Part shown: positions 43,345 to 56,676 of the stretch, piece after piece
Numbering within the stretch: position 1 is the stretch's first letter
Layout of the letters: each line of letters starts with the position of its first letter
Origin: Euryodendron excelsum
Taxonomy: Eukaryota; Streptophyta; Magnoliopsida; Ericales; Pentaphylacaceae
DNA length: 64,000 nucleotides
Reading direction: 5' to 3'
NCBI GenBank assembly: GCA_033060915.1
Contig: CM065384.1
Span: forward strand, 29,885,001 to 29,949,000
Notes under the pieces: model-generated
What the model was told of the DNA's origin: nothing
The model's database searches: none
What the model saw: only the letters and a program-made list of their open reading frames with translations
Translations under genes and position numbers: made by a program

Positions 43345-44445
43345 TATCTTGAAGGGAGAATTATGAACTTCATCAATGAGTTTCACTCAAATGGCAAGAT
43401 TTTGAGAGGTATTAATTCATCTTTTATCTGTTTGATACCAAAATCTGAATTCCGTGAATCTTTTGGAGACTACAAACCTATATGCCTTATATCTTCAACG
43501 TCAAAGATCCTAGCAAAAACCCTTGCTAGCAGACTGAAGATGGTAATCCATGAGATTACTAGTGAATCTCAAACAACTTTCACTAGTGGTAGACAAATTC
43601 TTAATAGGATTATCATTGCTAATGAGATCATTGAATTTTAGAGAGTGAAGAAAAAGGCTGGGGTATTATTAAAATTGGATTTTGAAAAGGCTTTTGACTC
43701 AGTTAGTTGGAATTACCTATCAGATGTGATGGCTGGGTTGGGTTTTGGTTCAAAATGGATTGGTTGGATGATAGAGTGTGTCTCTTCTAGCTCTATTTCA
43801 ATTCTTATTATTGGGTTAGAATCCAATAAATTTAAACCTTTAAGGGGTCTCAAACAAGGAGATCCTATCTCCCATTTTCTGTTCAACATTGCTGCTGAAG
43901 GATTAAACTTCTTGACGCAGAGAACTCTAGCTTTGAGTATATTAAAAGGAGTGTGCATTAGTTTTGTTGATTTTGGCCTGTTTTTTGTATCCCATCTGCA
44001 ATTTGCAGATGACACACTGTTATTCTATAACCCATATGTTTAGGAGCTCTCCCACCTTAAAATGATATTAAGAAATTTTGAGATGGTCTCTAGATTCAAG
44101 ATAAACTTCAATAAGAGTGTGATTTGTGGCATAGGCTTAAATGAAACTTTTCTATCTAAAGCTGCAACCATATTCAATTGCCAGCAGGGGCACCTTCCTT
44201 TGAAGTATCTTGGTCTGCCTGTGGGAGCAAATCCTAGATTAATAAGATGCTGGGATCTAGTTATGGAAAGGTTCAAGAAAATGCTGGCCTCCTGGAAGAG
44301 AAAACAACTCTTAATGGCAAGAAGAATCACACTGATCAAAGCTACTTTGGCCAATCTGCCCATTTACTATTTTTCCATGTTCTTGATGCCCCAATCAGTC
44401 TGCTATGAACTTGAAAAAGCTCCAGAGGCAGTTATTGTGGGGTGA
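43345..44445 (+). pseudogene. LINE ORF2 reverse transcriptase domain
   Basis: RT blocks are in order: ICLIPKSEFRESFGDYKPICLISSTSKILAKTLASRLK (about 43425-43540), LKLDFEKAFDSVSWNYL (first catalytic aspartate, about 43670-43720), GLKQGDPIS (about 43848-43874) and the catalytic FADDTLLF (44002-44025). LKYLGLPVGANPR (about 44200) and the thumb-like WKRKQLLMARRITLIKATLANLPIYYFSMFLMP follow. Two stops (at 43639 and 44041) and a frameshift interrupt it. Confidence 0.9.
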
Positions 44446-45275
44446 CAATGAAACCAAAAGAAAACTAAGGTGTGTCAATTGGAACCAAGTGTGGTTAAGC
44501 CTTAAACATGGAGGTCTAGGCATTACATCTTTAAGATCAAAAAATAAATCCCTCTAAGCAAAATGGTGGTGGAGGTTCAATTTAGAGAAGTTGGCTTTCT
44601 GGAGAAGGCTGGTATGTGCCAAATACAATGTCAACCCTTCTGTTTGGTCCCTTTTGAACATTTCTCATTCCAGATTTTCAAGGATTTAGAGGGACATTTA
44701 GTTAATTGGAAGTTTGATTATCTCCCCAAATTCTCACCCATCAGAAAATTTCCAAATTAAGCTTGGCTCTTGTGAGTGCATTAGGTTTTGGCATGACAAT
44801 TGGTTAGATTCTACTCCTCTTAAAGTTTTATTTCCAAGGCTATTCTTATTGTTCAACCAAAAAGAGGATCTGATCAGCTCTGTATTCTCCCACTCTGAAT
44901 CTAAATGGATCCTATCTTTCATAGGACCCTCAGAGCTCGGGAAGATGAAAACCTTATGGATCTTTATAATACTATACAAGATCTTGCTCCTATCCCTCAA
45001 ACACTGGATTGTATATTCTGGAAAGCTGATTCAAGTGGCATTTTTTCATGCAAATCTCTTAGCAAAGCTATTGAAGAAAGCAAGAATCTTCCCAGTTTCT
45101 ATTTTAACTTCATTTGGAAAATCAATGTGCCTCCAAAAACAATCCTCTTTTGTTGGTTTGCTTTGAGAGACAGAATCAAGACCAAAGTTCTGCTCTCCAA
45201 ATGGCCTAGTTGTGTCCCATCCATGGACATCAATTGTGGTTTCTGCAATTTAGAGCCTGAAGTTTCTCATTAACT
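44446..45275 (+). pseudogene. LINE ORF2 C-terminal part with zf-RVT-like domain
   Basis: The reading continues with CINSIRFWHDNWL-type sequence (44780-44810). Later comes DSSGIFSCKSLSKAIEESKNLPSFYFNFIWKINVPPKTILFCWFALRDRIKTK...CGFCNLEPEVSH (45025-45273). The W-x3-PPK core and the final CGFC...H match the plant zf-RVT domain. No RNase H domain is recognised after it. Confidence 0.8.
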
Positions 45276-45800
45276 GCAAGTTCTCATAGGAAGTTTGGTC
45301 ATCAATTCTTCATTGGTGGAGACTTTAATGGGGATGCCGTCATGATCTAAATTCCCTTCTGAGCTCGTGGTTTAGCTTTAAGTTCTCCAACTTAAAGAAA
45401 CAAATTTGGTCTTCCCTCATCTTTGTTGTTTTATGGAAGCTATGGCTTGCTAGAAATAGTTTGGCCTTTGACAGTCTTCAACCATCACTGTCTAAAGTTG
45501 TTGAAAGCATCAAGATCTTTGCAGCTTCTTAGGTCAAGGAAGCTGTACCGAAGGTTTGCTTCAGTCTTCATGATTTCCTCTATTGCATTGAAGGTGTTCA
45601 GTCCCTAAAGTTTTAGTTTTTCTGCTACCCTTTCAGCCTATTTGGCCCTTTGCCAATGGCATTCTTTTGCTCTTTCTTTTTGGTTTCTGGGTTTGCTGGT
45701 CTCCTTTCTTGTCAAGCTTGTTGCTTGTTCAACTTTGGGGTCCTCTCCCCTCATTGTTCCCCAGTTTATTCATTCTCAATGAATTTTTTCTTTTCAAATA
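45276..45800 (+). other. LINE 3' end region
   Basis: Decayed C-terminal coding (SLFVVLWKLWLARNSLAFD-like reading near 45420-45475) and a T/C-rich 3' untranslated part. No intact tail. Confidence 0.5.
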
Positions 45801-46021
45801 AATGTATGAGCGTAAACATGTTGGAAATGAATGGAAAAGTCACATCTACTCCGTAAATAAATTCTCGTGTCAAGGGCTCAAATTCCTTGTTGTCTTGTTG
45901 ACCAAAGAAAAATTGAAAAGGAAAATTATAGAAGTAATGGCAAAATATTGGTTTTTCAAAAGAAAATATTTCAAAGAATCAAATTTTGTCCAGGCTCTTC
46001 CAAGTGCTCTCACAAAGTAAT

Positions 46022-46850
46022 AATGTAGAGCATAATTTAAGAAACAGAGTCATACAACGATCACAATGATTGGTTGAAACACAAAATTCTCGCTTCATGG
46101 TAAATATACTTAATGAATATATCTTTTGTTCAATTATTTTAATTGCTTTTTTGGGTCCATTCACGCCAAGTTTTCTTTTTGCGTACCTAAAGCAATATCA
46201 TCTTTAAAAAAATGTAATAGTTATTTCTTTGCACAATTTAAGACTATGAACTATTAAATGACTTTACACTTGATCTATTGGTTCTCATGCTAAACATAAA
46301 GTCTTAAGTTCAATCCCCTCTCTACATGTAAGAAAAAAGGGACATGAAATTCTTTCTACTTTGTGTATGTGGTAGCACACCAAGCTGTCACACATTAAGA
46401 CCGTATTATTAATATAGTTATTTTATCCCTAGATTTTAGGCTTCATTCACAGTATTACTATACCCGTAAAAACTATTCAAATAAAAGGTAAATATATAAA
46501 TATATAGTCAAATGGTATGCTGCCACATACACAAAATAGTTGGAATTCATATAACCCAGGTTAAAGGAAATCCATATCCTAAAAAGTTGACAATATACTA
46601 TTTGATATTTGGCAAAGCAAGTACTTAGGAATTGATGAGAGAAAATTGACTCTCAAATTTTTTCCCCAAAATCATGGAGTCCCTCGCTTGCAAAAATGTC
46701 CCGACTGCAGCATTGGCACATTGATAGAGGATAAGAGATACAAAATGAATTTTTCCTTCCTTATGTAGATGCAATAAAAGAATTTTCCAAACCATGTTAC
46801 CATATAGAATACTGTTATCGTGTTGAACTAATAGATAAAAAAAAAAGTAA
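46022..46850. repeat. Duplicated intergenic block, copy 2
   Basis: It matches 38374-39165. It lacks the tandem 63-bp units of copy 1 and has its own segment at about 46340-46600. The SINE-like phrase ttggttctcatgctaaacataaagtc near 46275-46305 lies inside. Confidence 0.6.
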
Positions 46851-47839
46851 ATAAATACAACGCTATTCTGTGTGGTTTGAACTCTATCTAGAAAGGTTGA
46901 AGGAGCATTGTTGATAAGTACTCAAATTCATAGTTACCAAAAGCCTAAGTTCGAAATGCTAGAAAGAAAAAAAAAAAAAAAAGGAAGCAAGGAAACATGA
47001 CCAACAAATTGTCGCGCCCAGATTTTTCGCACTCTAGGAATACTCATACAAGCGGAAAAAATGATGTACTCTCTTGTTAGAACTCACCCTCCTAGAAGAA
47101 TGAGTGCGACTAGGTTTGAATTGAAAATGGATTTGAATAAAAGGCTTTTGAAAAAGATTCGAAGTCGCCACCTAACTTGATTAAGGTGAGTTAGGTCACC
47201 TAAAAACTAAGAATAATCCGAAGACTACACTTAGGTTTTTTGGAAAATAATTTTGAAAATATCCCCTCAAGAGAGGGTTTTTAAGAAAACAGGTTGTTTG
47301 GCAACCTTTGAAAAATATTTAGCCCTTTTTGAAAAATAACTCTATTTTTGGTCTTTGAAATCAGTGATCCTAGGTTCGGAGGTTGGTTACGTGTAGGGAA
47401 GACGCACTAAGCCATCACCCTACCCCGCCCTTTCAATACCTACATGTCAATCTACCCTAGATTCACCTATGAGAGTCTTCAACTAACTATTGACCAATCC
47501 TATTCATTTTGAAAAACAATGTTTGAAAGGAAACTAACATGATGCATGATACGCAAGTGCAAGGAAAGAGAATTGAAAAATATATTTGGAAAGAGATTGA
47601 TTTGAAATTGATTTGATTTGAAAATAGATTTGAAGAGATGGAATTGAAATTGAAAAGTTTGAAAATTTGGAAATAGGAATTTGAAAATAGAAATTTCGAA
47701 ATTGGAGTTTTGAAAACAGATTGGAATTTGAGATTTGAAAGATGTGGAGACCGCACTCATGAGGGTGGAATTGAAATATTGAAAAGTGTTGTGACCGCAC
47801 CTATGAAGGTTGCCTACGTATCCTTTTGGGGGAATTAGG

Positions 47840-49550
47840 TCAGTCGTAATTCGGACCAGAGTCCGATTGAAAAGAGATTGATTTGAAGAAGGAGATTGAA
47901 CTGGAAATTGAATTAGAAGATTGAGAGATTGAACTTTGAATAGATGATTGAAAATTGAAATCTGAAATTTTGGAATTGAAAAGATTGAATTTTGATTTGG
48001 AAAAATAGAACTTGGAAGAAAGGTTTAGACTTGTTTTGGAAAGATGGGGGCTTAGAAAACCTAGACTTAAGAAAGATGAGACTTAGGAAAGACTCGAGAA
48101 TTTAAGAAAGATTGGATTTAGGAAAGGTTTGAATTAGGAAAGGTCCGATTTAAGAAAGTTCCGTTTTAGGAAAGTGTCATTTTAGGAAAGTTTTCGAATT
48201 AGGAAAGTTTCGACTTAGGAAAGTTTTGAAAATTGGAAAATTTCGTTTTAAGAAAGGTTTTGAAATAGGAAAGTGTTGAATTTAGAAATGTTTTGAATTA
48301 GGAAAGTTTAGTTTAAGAAAGGCTTAGAATTTAGAAAGTTTCAAGTTAAAAAAGTTTTGAATTTTGGAATGTTTTGAAAAAGGAAAGTTTTGAAAGTGGG
48401 AAAGTTTAGAAAACAAGGAAGTTTTGAAAATAAGAAAGTTCTGAGTTTATAAAGGTTTGGATTTGGAAAGATTTGAAATTTAGAAAGTTTAGGATTTAGG
48501 AAGTTTTAGAGTTTTAGAAAATCTTAAGATTAGGAAAAGTTTGAATTTAGGAAAGGTTTGAAAGCTTAAATTTGAAAAGTTATGATTTGAAAAGGAGTAG
48601 AATTAGAAAAGGATTCAATTAGGAAAGATGTGGAAGTTTAATGTTTAAGGAAAGATTTGAAAGTTGAATTTTAAAATTTAGGAAAGATTTTTACGTTCAA
48701 GTTTTGGAAACTTAAGATTTAAGAAAGTGGAGGATTAGGAAGGATTTGAGTTAGGAAAAAGTTAGATTAGGAAAGGATTGGATTTGGTTTTGAAAAGAGA
48801 AGGTTTGATTTTGTTTTCAAAAACGGAGGATAGGATCTAGTTTCCTAAACGGAAGGATTGGATTTGGTTTCCAAAAGGGAAGATTTGATTTGACAAGGAT
48901 TTGGAAAGAGGAAGTTTTAGAAACCCTAGATTTGGAAAACTATAGTTTCGACGTAGAAAATAGGTTTTGGAAACATGTATAGTTTGATGTGAAAACAAGA
49001 GCTTTTGGAAACTTAGGTTTGGGGCAAAGTTTGAAAATCATGTTTTTGGAAAGAAAATTAGGGTTTCCTAATGGTGGGTTCTAGGGCTTGACTTGGGCTT
49101 CTAAGGAAAGTGTTTTTAGAAAGTGCGTTTTTTGGAAACGAAGATTTTGGAAGGAAATCCTAAAGAGGAGTATCTAGAGGGAAGATTTTTGGAAAGTAAC
49201 TTTGAAGAGAGAGTTTTTGGAAAGAGATTTTAAAGAGAAGGAGTTTTTGGAAAGCGTGTTTTTTGGAAACAAGTTTTATAAGGAAAACCTTAGAGGAGAG
49301 TTTCTAGGAGGAAGATTTTGGGAAGAGAGTTCTTAGAAAGATCTTTAGGAAGTGTTTTTGGAAAGTGGATTTGAAGAGAGTGTTTTGGAAAGGAGTTAAA
49401 AAAGGAGGTTTTGAAAAATAGATTTTGGAAGGGAGTTTTTAAAAATAATTTTGGAGAGAAGAGTTTTAGGAAAGTATGCTTAAAAAGAGATTTTTAGGAA
49501 GAAAGACTTTTTGACAAGAGAGTTTTTAGAAGGTGTAAAAACATCTCACT
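47840..49550 (-). repeat. G-poor low-complexity leader of copy C (minus sense)
   Basis: On the plus strand the region is rich in ggaaagttttgaa and ttaggaaag phrases and nearly lacks C. It is the reverse complement of the leader type in copies A and B. Confidence 0.8.
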
Positions 49551-50339
49551 TTTCTAAAGCAATTCTAACCATAAGAGGGCTAGAACCACTTTAGGAAAGC
49601 GGTTTTGAAAACAACAAGATTTGAAAAGATAGACCGTATTGGTCACTTTAAATGTAACACTTTCCTAAAGCAACGCTAGCCATGGAAAGGCTAGAATCAC
49701 CCTAGAATTGTGGTTTTGAAAACAAGTTTTTGAAAAAGAGAATTTGATGCAATTTTGAGAACAAGTTTGAGAACGATTTTGAAAACGAGTTTGAAAACGA
49801 ATTTTGGAAGATGCAAGACTATGATATGCACAATGCAATTTGGGGTTGTGAACATACAAGGTTAAGGCTTCACCACATAATCAAGGGGGCCGGACCCACG
49901 TGGTCTCTGGTTAGACTAGAAGAAAGCCCCCGACACGGTGACTCTCCAGTAGCCCAATCCTACATATGGATCGGGAATCCCCTTGTTTCAAGCATGCAAA
50001 GAAAGGGGGGAAAGAGATGGGGGATTAAAATAGAAAAAACCCAAGTGGGTTAGGAGAGAGAAGAGAGAGGGGGGAAGTGTAGAAATTTAAATAGGGAGCC
50101 TACCATATGTCTTCTTTATTTTGCGCGTTTTGCTTGTCTTCGATCTTCGGTCTTCGTCTTGATCTTCGTCTTCAATCTTCAAGAGTTGTCTTCAAGCTTT
50201 AGATGGCAGCTCTTCAAGTCTTCAAAGGATGGTTGAAGGCTAGTGTATGAGTGTATGGGGGTCTATAGAAGTGTATAGGAGGCTAGGGCTTGTGTATAGT
50301 GGCTAGGGTTTGGAAAACCTAAGGATGCTAGGGTTTAGG

Positions 50340-50617
50340 AGGTGCTCGAGCTCTGTATATTGAAATATAGGATTTTTAGGTTGAGTTTGCAGATCCTTTC
50401 AACGCTGGAAGAGGCTCTGTATTTATAGAGGTTAGACAACACTGGCGCCAGGCCAAAGTTTACACTGGCACCACTAGTAGGTGCTCGAGCTCTGTATATT
50501 GAAATATAGGATTTTTAGGTTGAGTTTGCAGATCCTTTCAACGCTGGAAGAGGCTCTGTATTTATAGAGGTTAGACAACACTGGCGCCAGGCCAAAGTTT
50601 ACACTGGCACCACTACT
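50340..50617 (-). repeat. Exact 139-bp tandem duplication covering the core promoter
   Basis: 50340-50478 is repeated without any difference at 50479-50617. Each unit contains one TATA box (minus strand, 50421-50428 and 50560-50567), the tgctcgagctctgtatat phrase and a ggcgcc site. Copies A and B have a single unit. Confidence 0.92.
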
Positions 50618-51458
50618 AGTGGTGGCAGCCATTTAGGAAATGTTTAAGGTCGGCAAGCAATGTATCTTTGACTAGATTTGGGCGCCTGTACTAGTGACTA
50701 CCATACAATCTTTAGCTTGGCTTCACTAGGAGTGACTCCGGAAAGTCCGGGAATGATTCAAAGGAGCCGGGAATGACCCGCAAGGTCGGAAAAGAGCAGG
50801 AACACTTAAAATAGTGTCCTGGAGGTATTTGACTTGAGAAATGAGGATAAGATGGGTCGGAAAGGTTGACCGGGCCTTTAGGGGTAAAACAGTCAATCGG
50901 ACCGGGAAACTGCCGGGACAGACTTGGACTATCCCGAAAGAAGACTTGGGATCTGGAAACATTATTTAGAATGTTCCCAAAGGTTGCCGATTTGATTCCC
51001 AAAGCCGGCGTGGTCGAAAAAGGAGACCGGCCCACCAGGGGCAAAACGGTCATTTTGCACCGGGTTTGCCGGAACTGACTCGAAATGATCCGGAAAGGTA
51101 AGGGGAGGTTGAGAACACTATAAACAATAGTCTCAGAACATTACCGGTTTGATACCCAGAGCCGGTGTGGTCGGAAAAGGTGACCGGCCCACTAGGGGCA
51201 AAACGGTCATTTCGCACCGGGTTTGCTGAAACTGACTCGGAATAATGCGGAAAGGTAGAGGAGGATTGAGAATACTATAAGAAGTATTCTTAGGAGGTTA
51301 CTGGTTTGATACCCAGAGCCGGTGTGGTTCCTGGGGCGTTCGGATGCCTAGGGACAAAATGGTCATCTTGACCGGAAAGTCTCAAAAAAGGTCCAAAGGG
51401 CAGTTTGGTCATTTTTCACCGAAGTGAGCTAACAGACACTGGTGTTGACCTGGGTTTT

Positions 51459-51580
51459 GAGTGTTTCCGCCACTCTGACGGTGGTTGTTGTGACACAGGG
51501 GTTTGTTGGTAATTCCCTATATTAACCTATTTGTGAGTATTTCCGCTACTCTAATGGTTTTGTGAGTAGTTTCGCTACTC
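51459..51580 (-). other. GAGTR...YACTC hairpins in copy C
   Basis: 17-nt sites at 51459 (gagtg/cactc), 51535 (gagta/tactc) and 51564 (gagtag/ctactc), all with perfect stems on either strand. Confidence 0.65.
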
Positions 51581-51584
51581 GGAC

Positions 51585-52035
51585 CGTCTCAAGGAATAAA
51601 CTGTCTCGAGAGAGGGATTGGAAAGGGGACTTACCGTCTTCGAGAAGACGTGCCTGGATTGGAACCGTCTCGAGGAATAAATTGTCTCGAAAGAGGGATT
51701 GGAAAGGGGTCTTACCGTCTTCGAAAAGACGTGCCTGGATTGGAACCGTCTCGAGGAATAAACTGTCTCGAGAGAGGGATTGGAAAGGGGTCTTACCGTC
51801 TTCGAAAAGACGTGCCTGGATTGGAACCGTCTCGAGGAATAAACTGTCTTGAGAGAGGGGTTGGAAAGGGGTCTTGCCGTCTCCGAAAAGACGTGCCTGG
51901 ATTGGAACCGTCTCGAGTAATAAACTGTCTCAAGAGTGGGGTTGGAAAGGGGACTTATCGTCTCCGAAAAGACGTGCCTGGATTGGAACCGTCTCGAGGA
52001 ATAAAATGTCTCGAGAGTGGGGTTGGAAAGGAAAG
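51585..52035 (-). repeat. 81-bp tandem array with internal hairpin, five full units
   Basis: Hairpin sites on the plus strand start at about 51635, 51716, 51798, 51879 and 51959. Three have stem cgtctt/aagacg. Two have cgtctc/aagacg, which becomes a U-G pair in minus-strand RNA. The spacing is about 81 bp with occasional 1-bp shifts. The units match copy B but with the C-G pair next to the loop changed to U-A. Confidence 0.88.
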
Positions 52036-52224
52036 GACAATGTCCCTAAGGGCATTTTGGTTATTTTGCCTCTATTTGGGCTTAGTGGGCCCACGAAGAG
52101 ATGGATAGACAGGATTTGGACTTAGAAAATCAATTTCGATTGGAATACGCCCACAATGACTTGAAAACAAGTCTAGACGGAGTGTAAACTGTCGAGCGGT
52201 CAAAAATGGGGTGCTTACACAAAT

Positions 52225-53330
52225 ATAAAGGGAATAGGAAGCAAGAAAATGATTAAGAATTAATTACAAAATTTAATAGGAATCTTAGTCAGAAACTTTT
52301 ACAAAAGTTAAACCTTTTGGTCACCTTAATAGAAATCTATAGGAATAGCTCTGTAACCTAAAAACCTAGCTGATCACTCGCTCCTCTACCCATACATTGA
52401 GAGGTTTGATTAAATTTGTTTTTATTTATCTTATTTGTTCACATTTTCATCCAAAAAAGGTCTAAAATATGGCATCCAAAGATTTGTGCGTTTATATGCT
52501 AGTTGAACGGTATTGTGGAAGCAATTTCTGGCACGCACACCCATGTGTACCTAAAAACTAGAATTTGTCCGAAACAGTATCCTAAAAGTATCCCAAAAAA
52601 TTTTGAAAATGTTTTCAAAAAATTTTAAAAAAAAAAAAATCATACCATATTGAAAGCCCCCTCCAAATGAGTATCTTAGCAACTATTCTTAAAACTGAAG
52701 CTCATGGTTTTGGAGGAGAGTAGCTTTGTTAGGTACCGGTCTCAATTTGGAGGAGAGCAGCTCTGTTAGGTACTGGTCTCGGTTCTAGTTTTAGTTTGTT
52801 TATCGTGTTCTCAAAACCAAAAAATCTAGAGACTACTCATTTTTCATATTCTCGAAAACAAAAAAATGAGACTATCGAAAATATTATTGTTTTCATTTTT
52901 GTATGAAAACGGCTTTGGAAACTTAGAAAATACCTTTTTAATGGTTCTAATAACAAGGGTGTTTTCTAAAAAAATTTTCAACAATAAGTTCCAGAATCGA
53001 CTTACCAAAATGCGGTTTTAACAAAAACAATTTTCGAAGCCAATCTGCCAAACACGGTTCCGTCAAATTTCAGAAAACAAAAACAAAACCTAAATCGTAA
53101 CCAAACGGAAAATTTTGAGGTGGTGTTTTTCATGTCTACTTTTTAAGTGAGCAGATGCTAAAATAGTGATAGTGAGTCTCACATTTGAGAAATTACACAG
53201 TACTAGCTTTTGGAGTGCCACCTGGTCTTGCTCCTCCTCACCTAACAGGTGAGAAACCACCTTTTATGTGAGAAGAAGAGTAATGATGATGTAGTGTTCC
53301 AATAGCACTAAATAATTTTTTCTCATGTTT
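52225..53330. other. Intergenic sequence, no gene seen
   Basis: AT-rich with an A-run at 52630 and no recognisable domain or element ends. A duplicated ggaggagagcagctttgttagg-like phrase occurs near 52712 and 52750. Confidence 0.5.
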
Positions 53331-56300
53331 TGTTGTGGAAGTTATGATGTCCAAGGCTTCTCATCTCTATGCTATCTATGCATTGTGTGTCTACTTCTCT
53401 GAAGAGGAGCTAGTATGGAGGAAAAGTGTTTGTGTGAGAAATAAAGTGAGAGAAAAGAAAAGAGAAAGAGAGAAAGGAAGGAAAAGAAGAGGGAAGTGCA
53501 AGGGAATTTTGTGTGATCATTTTTTGAGGTGAGAATATCATGTTCATACTTGGGTTGTTGTGTTTTGTGATTTTTGCATGTGTATATGTCATTTCATGCC
53601 ATGTTTGCGAATTGGAGATGAGATGTGGAGAAGTATTTAAAGTTTCTAAGTAGAAGCCTTGAGTCTTACATGTTGTTTATGGTTTTAATGTGTAAAATCT
53701 TGTTGTGGCCTTAGAATGTCATTTAGGATTTTTGGAGAATTTGTAGTTATGTTGGTTGGTATGGTAAGCTTTGGAGTCAGGTTGATAGATTATATAGTTG
53801 AACCATAGAGAGGCTCTAGTCGGCAGGACGATCCCTAGTGTTATCTTAACGACAAGCTACTAGACTAAAGTCGGCAACTTACCCTCTCTGGAAGATAATT
53901 TTCCTTCTCTGGTCAATCGAACGATAGATCATAGTTGGCATTTTCCATCATAGTCGGCACATTCCATAAAGTTCAGCAACTTTCTTTGAGTTATCCTGAA
54001 GGTTGGAATGTTGGCATTAGTGTAAATTTGTACTTTGCATTACATCGAGAAGGGTTTAACATGTCACATTTCATGCATTGATTATGCATAATAATATTTA
54101 TTGTATCAAGTTTGACGTGGTGGTGTGTGATAGGTTCGGAAGCAGAGTAAAGCACTTCGGCACAACCAAAGAGGTGACTCAAGTGTCATTATAAAGTGGT
54201 AGCAGGTGAGGTATAAGATATTCATATTCATATTGAGTTGAATGTTTTATTATCCATATTGGAGGTGATTGCTGGATTATGAGGTGATATTTGCATACAA
54301 TTCATACGTTGTGTGCACAACTTACATTGTATAGAGGAGGTTTAGCCGAGTGGAGGCTAACATAAGGTTTAGCCGATGTGGGGCTAACCTAAAGGGTGTT
54401 CAAAGAGGGACATCATTTGCTAACAAGTCATCGATATATTGGACCAATGTTATCATAAATAGCGCGCTCATTTATGGTGTATCAAGCATTGCAACACAAA
54501 AGGCATTTCTTATTGTTGGTGGTTGCTAGATTTATTTGACACACTCAAGAGTAGGTGCGGCAAAATAGTACATAATAAAAATAACCCAGTAAAATCGGGA
54601 TCAAACCATGGAGAACAGATGCAGTTGTTAAAACCAGATGACAAATGTAATCAAAAGAAAATAAAATCTTTTTGTAGTTTTGATATGAAGGTTGCTAAAC
54701 TAGTTATTAACATAAATATAATAAAATAAAAGGGTTTTGGATTCTATTGATTCAATCAGTTGACTTACTTGAGAATGATCAATACAAGTTTACCAATTAC
54801 TAATCGTTTAGCCTACTCGGATCTCATAAATTAGCAGATTGGTATATTCAAAATAATCAATCACTAAAATGGAGAGAGAATGGGCCAGCAAAGAATTTAT
54901 TGGTTTGACTATGGGGGTGCTGTAGATTCTAGCCATGGGTTATATACATAGGGGTATGTATATATATATTGGAATGAGGCCATTCGTGTGAATGTTGGTC
55001 AGTTCATGGCTGTTTTTTAGCAAGACCCAATCTTGGTCATCTGACCATGTGAAAGAAACCAGGGCGGTCATCGCCGTGAGTGGGTTTGGCCATGGTGTTT
55101 TCGTCATTCAGCCAAGGAAGTGATTTGGCCAGTTATGGCCAGTGTGAAAAAAAATAATGATAATAATAAACAAATAAAGAAATAAAGAACAAGGGGAAGA
55201 TTGATGAAACGGAATTAGAGAGACGCAGAACTAGAGAAAGAGAGAGAGATGCAAAATGCTAGAGAGAGGGAGCGGGGTCTCTCGACTAAAAGTAGAAAAA
55301 TTAAATAAATAAATTATATTCGGAGTGGCCAATCTCGCGGTAGTTACGGTGCACCCTCGGGTGCCGGCTATGTGAGTCGGTTCTGATCTTATGAATAAAT
55401 AAAATTTTGAGGTCTGGTTAGATTTTGAACCTAAAATTATGTTATTAGATTAATATAAATAAATAGCTAAATAGTAAAACGTGGCCCAATCATTGCAAAT
55501 TTTAATCAGTTATTCGCGGTAATAAAATCTAAAGGCCTAATAAGTTAGAATTTAAAAGAAAGTTAGTAGTGGTTGATATTTATATCACTGAGCATAGTTT
55601 TAGTATTTCATTATACATGTGACAAAATTGATGCCCAATACATAAAATTCATGGAGTGCTAACTTTATTGTTTTATCTTGTATGACTATTAGGCATAATT
55701 GTTATTATATATGTGTTTACCATGCGCTGGGTTATTTGAGATGCACATTCATGCCATATTGCAATGTTACATGTTTTGGGTCCGCATCTATATTGATTAT
55801 TGTAGTATGGTATTATTAAATAGATCGTAATAAACATGAAAAAGTAAAGCAAATAGAGATTGTTTCTCCCTCAGGTGAAAAGCCTGAAATTGAGTTTTGG
55901 CTAAGCGTGTTTAGCATTCTCAAAGACGTGTTGGTTTACTCGCACCACAAGTGAAAGTTTTGGAAACGAGGTTGGTAGGTGGCATAATGGATTAGAGCTC
56001 TGGAAACCATTGGTTGTTCCCACAAAGATTATGATAAATATGAAATATTTAAACATTTGGTTATGAGATCATAACACGTAAAATGTTCATTGCATGGCAT
56101 GAAGAGTCACATGTTGTTTATATTGGTTTCATACGCGCATTGTTATACATGATTCACATTATGCACTTGGATATACTGTACACTGAATATCTATCTCTGA
56201 GCACTAGGCACTGAGGTGTTCTTGACTATTGGGCTTAGGCTCACCCCTACTAGATGTTATAGGTACCTCACAAGATCGAGGTCCTGGAGGTGATGCTCAT

Positions 56301-56676
56301 CCGGAGTTGAGCTGATCAGTGGTTCGATTATAAAGATTGTTTTATTTATCTATTTGACAATTTTTTTCAAACAATGTAGATTTGGATTTGAGTCTTGGAT
56401 TGTTTTCTCTTGAGTTGTACTCCGAATTTGGAGATTTATTATTTTAGGGATCCTTAGATTGCTCTATATATGCTTTTGGATTTATTTATTATGGATAGAG
56501 ATAGTTTTACTTATATTATTAAGCTGGATTGACTGCATAGATATGCATGTTATTATTAAGTTGGATTGATTGCATAGATATACATGTTATGAAGTGTCTG
56601 GATTGACTGGATAGATAGTTTCTCCTGGGTTTATGTTTATTTCATACCTACAATTTTGAGGTGTGACATTCTAGGA
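53331..56676. other. Unassigned region with probable LTR fragments
   Basis: No protein domain is readable. The small ORF at 53335-53532 is lysine/arginine-rich with no match I recognise. The stretch up to 54490 has tttagccgagtggaggctaac-like paired phrases. The end, tttgaggtgtgaca (56663-56676), looks like the 3' end of a gypsy-type LTR. A separate insertion may occupy about 54530-55590, starting near a ggtgcggcaaaatagtac phrase, but I cannot prove its ends. The region is best read as overlapping retroelement remains. Confidence 0.35.

Larger units (their letters stand above)
41946..45800 (+). mobile_element. L1-type LINE, decayed, ORF1 not found
   Basis: ORF2 can be followed from an endonuclease start MNLLPWNVRG (41946) through RT to a zinc-finger-like RT-associated domain. 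There are no LTRs. The 3' end is placed near 45800, after aattttttcttttcaaataaa, without a clean A-tail or visible TSD. Many stops show it is inactive. It is probably 5'-truncated, because no ORF1 is readable upstream. Confidence 0.75.
47010..52219 (-). mobile_element. Giant solo LTR, copy C (5.2 kb, minus strand)
   Basis: Read on the minus strand it starts tgtaagcacccc (52219 downward) and ends gggcgcgaca (47010). The exact 5-bp TSD caaat lies at 47005-47009 and 52220-52224. The layout is as in copies A and B: an 81-bp array (51585-52035), hairpin series (51459-51580), 157-bp-type units, a ggcgcc cluster, TATA and a G-poor leader (C-poor on the plus strand, 47840-49550). A 139-bp segment with the core promoter is exactly duplicated at 50340-50617. 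Confidence 0.88.

Noticed and set aside
51562..52125. Arginine-rich repetitive ORFs in copy C
   Set aside because: Same 81-bp repeat artefact on the plus strand, antisense to the LTR.
53335..53532. Small basic ORF as a possible host gene
   Set aside because: Low complexity K/R/E-rich, no recognisable domain, in a region of LTR-like remnants.
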